From Ascidia mentula (taxonomy: Eukaryota; Chordata; Ascidiacea; Phlebobranchia; Ascidiidae): DNA of 64,000 bases. Below are positions 59,601-64,000 of this stretch, piece by piece (positions within the stretch are counted from its first letter, which is position 1; each line of letters opens with the position of its first letter). Made by a program: the position numbers and the translations under genes. The stretch covers positions 8,368,001 through 8,432,000 of the forward strand of contig OX387201.1 of the NCBI GenBank assembly GCA_947561715.1, given 5' to 3'. Under the pieces are notes generated by a model. The model was not told where the DNA came from. It worked only from the letters and a program-made list of their open reading frames with translations, and did not search any database.

Positions 59601-60661
59601 TTGGTTTGGCAAACTGTCAAGAGCTTTTGCAGAAATTGCTGCAATGTGCACAGTGGCTGTTAACCTTGCGGGCAGCAGGTATTTTACATACGCCTTTGTT
59701 ATTGCGCCCGACAAGCGTTCATGCGTCAGAACTTCAAATAAAAGTTTGAAATTTACTCGGTTAAGCCTTCAATGCACCACAATGCAACTTTTTGACAACG
59801 ATGGTCGCGTGTAAACGTTTTTGGTCGTTTGTCATTTCTTCCACCGATTGTAATGCGACTCTGGCACGGCAGGCGCGGGAACGACTACGTAAAGAGATTG
59901 AGGAACGAGAGGAAGTAGCGGACAAGTTGCGTGTGGATTTGGCGAACGAACGAGAAAAACGCTTGCAAGCCGAGATGAAACTCGACGAATTCACGGAGGG
60001 AGCTCGGGGAAGAATCCCCTTTCTCATGGTAAGGGGTCGGGGCATTTTTTGACCTATGATACTCTTCAGTTGTATACGGAACGGTTCATGATCAACGGCA
60101 TTCTCCTAAAAAAATACCCAAGATCCTTTTTTTAATACGCAACTTTTAACACGTTTTTCTTGAAGTCTTATGGTGTTGTGTGGGTACATGGTGAATAACT
60201 CTCAAAAGAATTACCGCCGGGTGGCAGACGAAACGTCGATTACAATAAAGTCTACGTAACTGTGGTGCCAGAAGGATAGTTGTTGTACATTTACAATGCC
60301 CGGCGGCAACAGTAGTCCTATTTTTTTAATACGTTCGCCAGTTTGCAGTAACGCACAAACCATCCTTTCGCAGGACGGGGCCCTGTCGACGATGATAAGA
60401 ACCTCCCGGAATTCCAGTGACGACGGAACTGGCAAAAACCGAACCCTTCCACTCTCCGCCAGCGAACGGAAAAATCTCGAGACCCTCGTCTCATCTTCCT
60501 CTTCAACGTATAACCACAACGGCACGTCCAGCACCACAACCCCAGATGACAGCCCTGAAGATGACGTCATCGATATCACTGACGTCTCCAAATCGGCAGG
60601 CGAGTCTGTGCGACCTTCTTCCTCTAAAGACAGCGGCATCCATGAGGTTGCACGTGCTTAA
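50650..60661 (+). CDS. SKI: SKI/SnoN-family transcriptional co-repressor, 15 exons, about 915 aa
   Basis: Nuclear co-repressor that binds SMADs and antagonises TGF-beta/BMP signalling. Exons: 50650-50781, 50865-51059 (start approximate), 51143-51376, 51484-51641, 51796-51985, 56581-56686, 56912-57047, 57198-57269, 57879-58075, 58147-58682, 58758-58892, 59173-59264, 59427-59547, 59873-60028, 60374-60661. The Ski/Sno DHD domain (about 86-187) shows [36 protein letters not shown] and [12 protein letters not shown]. The SMAD4-binding SAND-like domain (about 188-285) has [11 protein letters not shown], the zinc ligands C-x2-C, HSH, and [19 protein letters not shown] Ser/Pro/Arg-rich linker leads to a C-terminal coiled coil (about 653-820; [32 protein letters not shown]) as in SKI dimerisation. 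A Ser/Thr-rich acidic tail follows. SKI versus SKIL is not resolved. Intron 5 (4.6 kb) is long and CpG-rich. The exon 2 acceptor could instead be at 50900. Confidence 0.93.
51986..56580 (+). other. SKI intron 5: long CpG-rich intron
   Basis: 4.6 kb without any conserved exon. GC and CpG content are clearly higher than in introns 1-4, so stop codons are sparse and chance open frames occur on both strands (for example 55332-55862 plus and 55415-55858 minus). The longest is a minus-strand 209-codon frame at 54515-55144 with one hydrophobic segment. Confidence 0.6.
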
Positions 60662-60849
60662 AACTTTACGTGGTTTGGGTGAGCGCTGCCTGAGACCACG
60701 GAAGTGAAAACGGTGTTTTTTCCCGTAAAAACATACTTGTCGCTTGAAACAGAGCCGCCGCTGCGCTCCTTGTTGTTCATTTGCACATTGATAGCGATCG
60801 CCGTCTCTCTAGCGACCCTAGTGTCGCTTACTTGTGTGTCAGTCAATGC

Positions 60850-60855
60850 AATAAA
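60850..60855 (+). terminator. Candidate SKI poly(A) signal
   Basis: AATAAA about 190 bases after the SKI stop codon; it is the first canonical signal I find downstream. Confidence 0.5.
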
Positions 60856-62082
60856 TCTACTTATAATACACCCTACGCCGACTAATACTACTACTATGAA
60901 ATACCTCAAACGATGTCTTGCGTATTCTACATAAATATGTAAATGTTTTGTGAAACGTCTTTTTACCGCATTATCGCTCTTTTTTGCTTCTTAGTGCCAT
61001 ATGGGCAGTATCCTTTTAACGCCGCTTTAAAATCGCTACTACTGCCCGCCGTTACGCGAAACCCCCAAACCTTGAAGGCTCGTCTGTTAAGAAGGACACT
61101 GATCACCGTTCTCTCGCTTTTTGGTTCCATCTCTGTTCCGAACGCTTTTTAATCTGTGCCATCTTCAAGTTCAACGCTGCATTCATTGCAATGGTCCACG
61201 ACGCTTCTCAATTTGCTGCCAGGCAGGGCGCAATGGTATATCGAAGCAATTTGGATCTTGTTTCTAGGCAACGCGCTGCTCTTTCGGCGTTCTTCGGCTT
61301 CACCTTGTTTACGTGGTTACCTCATTTTACTAAACGCTTAAATTGGTCAATCGTAACATCGCGTCCAAATATTGGCAACGCGTTGATTTTTAGGCTCTCA
61401 GTAGTATTTTAGCCTCTCGTTTAGGGCTCCGTGCCATCTCAGGTAAACAATTAGCCTCACGAATTTGTATGCAACCGAGCAAGCCTCTCCCAACAGTACG
61501 CGACGCAGTGTCGCAATAACAACGGCCAACTGTTTAAACGTTCATTTTCCGGCGCAATAAGATGTATCAATGCCTCGGCGGCCAAACCCGAAAAACCGCG
61601 AACACCTCAAAATACGACTCGTCGTCCAAACACGTACACCGAATGTTTTCGTACGTAGAACAAGAACACTAAGCCGATGCGCGTGATTCCGATTACTTCG
61701 AAAAGTTCCCCGAGCACGCGCGAGGACGTGTGTTTTAACAAACGACTTGGTTCCTTCCTTGATTCTCGACGCTTGCTAAAAAACTTTTAACTTATCCGCG
61801 CGGTGTCGCTGTTTCGTCTACGGTGCTGTTTTTTTTTTCTCGCAAGCGTTTCTCATTGCTTTGCTTTTTCCCGTACACTTTCAAGCTGCTCCACGCCGGG
61901 CACCGCTTATTCCTTGTTTTCCGCGCTTTTATCATCCCGTTACCGTAATCGGCTTCTACCTCACTCGCTGCGCACCCCTGTGACATAATGGTTTTTATTT
62001 CGAACGTTCGTCTGTCTACTGTCGTTTCTGTTATTGTTTGACGCCCCACACGCATTTTACTAACGCTGTACATACCAGGCTA

Positions 62083-62104
62083 TCTCTCTCTCTCTCTCTC
62101 TCTC
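62083..62104. repeat. (TC)n microsatellite
   Basis: Eleven uninterrupted TC units in the SKI downstream region. Confidence 0.95.
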
Positions 62105-63692
62105 ATTGACTTCATTTGTTTCCCCCCCGCAATTTGCCTTCACTAGTGGGTACAGGTCTGCACTGAAGGTGCACTGAAGTCTGTACACTCCCATTAAAAA
62201 GTCATCATACATGAATTAATTGTGCGCTTCACTGCCAGGGAAAGATACTCTTAGTAAAGAAAAGCCATAGCGTCACATGTGACAAAAATACCCACTTAAA
62301 AACCCTTTATTACTATCCCAGTTGATTCTTCAGCAGCTCTGCATTAAATTCAACTCCAGTAACACAAAAGTTGAAATTCAAGGTATATAATGGCACTGTT
62401 CGTGCATGTGAGATATCAAAAGCCGGGCGGTATTTACGGTCAACATTACTGCTTGTGGAGACACATTCCAGGCATGGCGGTGGTTTTCATTGCAACGTTT
62501 ATTTCCAAACCCTCCAGAAACGTTTAGGAAAACAAAAGTCTGGCGGCATTGATTAACCCTGTGATGTGACGCAAAAAAATTGGGTTAAAAAATAAATCAG
62601 TTTTATGCTATTGGTTCGGTTTTCCATCTCTTTAAACGCGATTTTCTTTTATCAACAAACGGAGTTAAACTTCAATTACTTTGAGTGGTCTATAACATCC
62701 CCCAGCTTTGTGGCAAGCGTGATCGATTCAATGGATGCCGAATGTAATTATACGGATTTTAACCCATTTGGTTTTGTCCACGGCACCGCAATTAACTTTA
62801 TGTGAAATAAGCTTTACAGTCTGGTCTCACTGGACAGCGTACAGCTGTAATGCCTGATTTTCTCCAAGCAGTTTTTAATACCTTTTTGAAATTGTCTGGA
62901 AGCCAACTACAAGAGGGACGAACAATCAACCGAAGGCAATTGTCATAATTTTGCCCTGCCGAAACACACTGAAATTGTGTTGATTATTCACGAATCTGGA
63001 GTCCGGTTTTCGCTATTTCAAAATAGTTTAGCGACATGTTGCACCGTTCAATACGAAAGCTATGATCTTATCACTAATAATACTTCCAAAATTTGTGTTG
63101 GAAACATAGAAATAACAGTTCCTTCGCGAAAAATGCGTGTTTAAATGCCCATAGTTATAGAAGCAACCACCAGTATGGGCAACATGGCCGATAGCTGTGT
63201 CACCAACAACATAAATCAAAGGTCCCCGGCGTCAAAACTGCGGAATATTAAATGAATTCCATAGTCATGATCGGCATTTATCTACATATATCTTATATAG
63301 ATGGATCACGTTCAAAATCCATGACATTTGGGCACTTTTTGCTATTTCTTCTTGACGCAAAACACTAACATCTCTTGACGTTGTACAAACGGTAATCCTA
63401 AACTTTAATTCCACAAATTGTACACGGCCTAAGAAATCACAAGAAATATGGAGCATTAATGTATGTGAAGTGAAACAGGTCTTAGCTTCATTCAACATAA
63501 AATAAAACATTTGTAATTTCGGGATTTGTCACAGTGAATTTATTGTTTTTCGTTATTATTGTTTATACTCAGCCATGAGAGATGTGTGCAGTGAAAAACA
63601 TTGCTGCGATGGTTTTGCTCCCGCTGTTCATATCACTAGTAAGATCATTTGTCAAAAGTAGGATTATAAAATGACAAATTTCCTGCTCTTGG

Positions 63693-63850
63693 TCCTGTGG
63701 ATACTTTCCCTGTGAAATTTCCTGTAGTATTCCTGTCAAAGTCGATCGCTATTGAAGTGTTTGTTGTGGCAGTAAATGTAGCTCTTGTGCGGGACTTCGA
63801 ATGGTGGCATAACAAATTATTCGTGTCCTTTACAGCAAGTATCCACAGGA
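63693..63850. repeat. Foldback (inverted repeat) element
   Basis: A 14-bp perfect inverted repeat: TCCTGTGGATACTT (63693-63706) and AAGTATCCACAGGA (63837-63850). Weaker pairing extends outward (TTGG/CCAA) and inward. The 130-bp spacer has no coding potential. It could be a small MITE or a transcript hairpin. Confidence 0.6.
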
Positions 63851-64000
63851 CAAACCAATCAGTTTAGGGTCATAACCATAATGTTCACCAAATTCCAAGT
63901 ACAGCGCACGCAGACAATAGTTTGAGTAAATTTAAATGCGCTCTGCTAAAATATTTGCCTACATCTATAGAAATCATTTATTTTGTTAGATTAGCACTGT

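Larger units (their letters stand above)
60662..64000. other. SKI 3' UTR and downstream intergenic sequence
   Basis: A candidate SKI poly(A) signal AATAAA lies at 60850-60855. CpG-rich sequence continues to about 62.0 kb, then it becomes AT-rich. It contains a (CT)n tract, a possible MITE fragment near 62617-62655 and a foldback repeat near 63.7-63.85 kb. Open frames here are short and lack recognisable domains. Confidence 0.5.

Overview
This is a nuclear genomic window from an animal, most likely an ascidian tunicate of the Ciona type. The evidence is small multi-exon genes with short GT-AG introns, chordate-type proteins, very compact spacing with several divergent and convergent pairs, and at least one candidate operon-like pair with a gap of about 120 bp. 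The species call is an inference. Eleven confident protein-coding genes and one putative coiled-coil gene were found. I rebuilt exon structures by eye from splice sites and reading phase. Each multi-exon model stays in frame from its chosen start to its stop, but UTRs and very first starts are uncertain.

Layout: (1) 1-7.0 kb, minus strand: a drebrin-like/mAbp1 gene (13 exons) and, upstream of it, an intronless C1orf52 homologue. (2) 7.9-14.6 kb, minus: a 20-exon SOX gene, best matched to SoxH/Sox30, in CpG-rich sequence, with minisatellites and a TGACGT palindrome near its 5' end. (3) 15.9-17.1 kb, minus: a single-exon Ikaros-family-like zinc-finger gene sharing a CpG-rich divergent promoter with (4) an ENOX-like gene (17.7-21.3 kb, plus), followed after only 122 bp by ACTR8 (21.4-24.0 kb, plus). 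(5) SPCS1 (24.2-24.8 kb, minus) is convergent with ACTR8 and divergent from a DUF4709/C10orf67-like coiled-coil gene (25.9-27.4 kb, plus). (6) A Gfo/Idh/MocA oxidoreductase (27.6-29.8 kb, minus) is tail-to-tail with the latter. (7) RPAP3 (32.4-34.9 kb, minus) is divergent from an intronless RCAN/calcipressin (35.5-36.2 kb, plus). (8) TTC21/IFT139 (36.7-49.5 kb, plus, 31 exons). (9) A SKI/SnoN homologue (50.6-60.7 kb, plus, 15 exons). (10) The last 3.3 kb holds no gene I can support.

The genes belong to unrelated processes: actin/endocytosis, transcription (SOX, Ikaros-like, SKI, ACTR8/INO80), co-chaperoning (RPAP3), calcineurin control (RCAN), secretion (SPCS1) and cilia (IFT139). The most striking non-gene signal is a mosaic of CpG-depleted and CpG-rich domains. 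Its borders fall inside genes (IFT139 intron 11 and SKI intron 5), as expected from mosaic gene-body methylation. Two hAT-like MITE copies, two 18-bp minisatellites, a 41-bp tandem duplication and a foldback element were also seen. No rRNA, tRNA or CRISPR was found.
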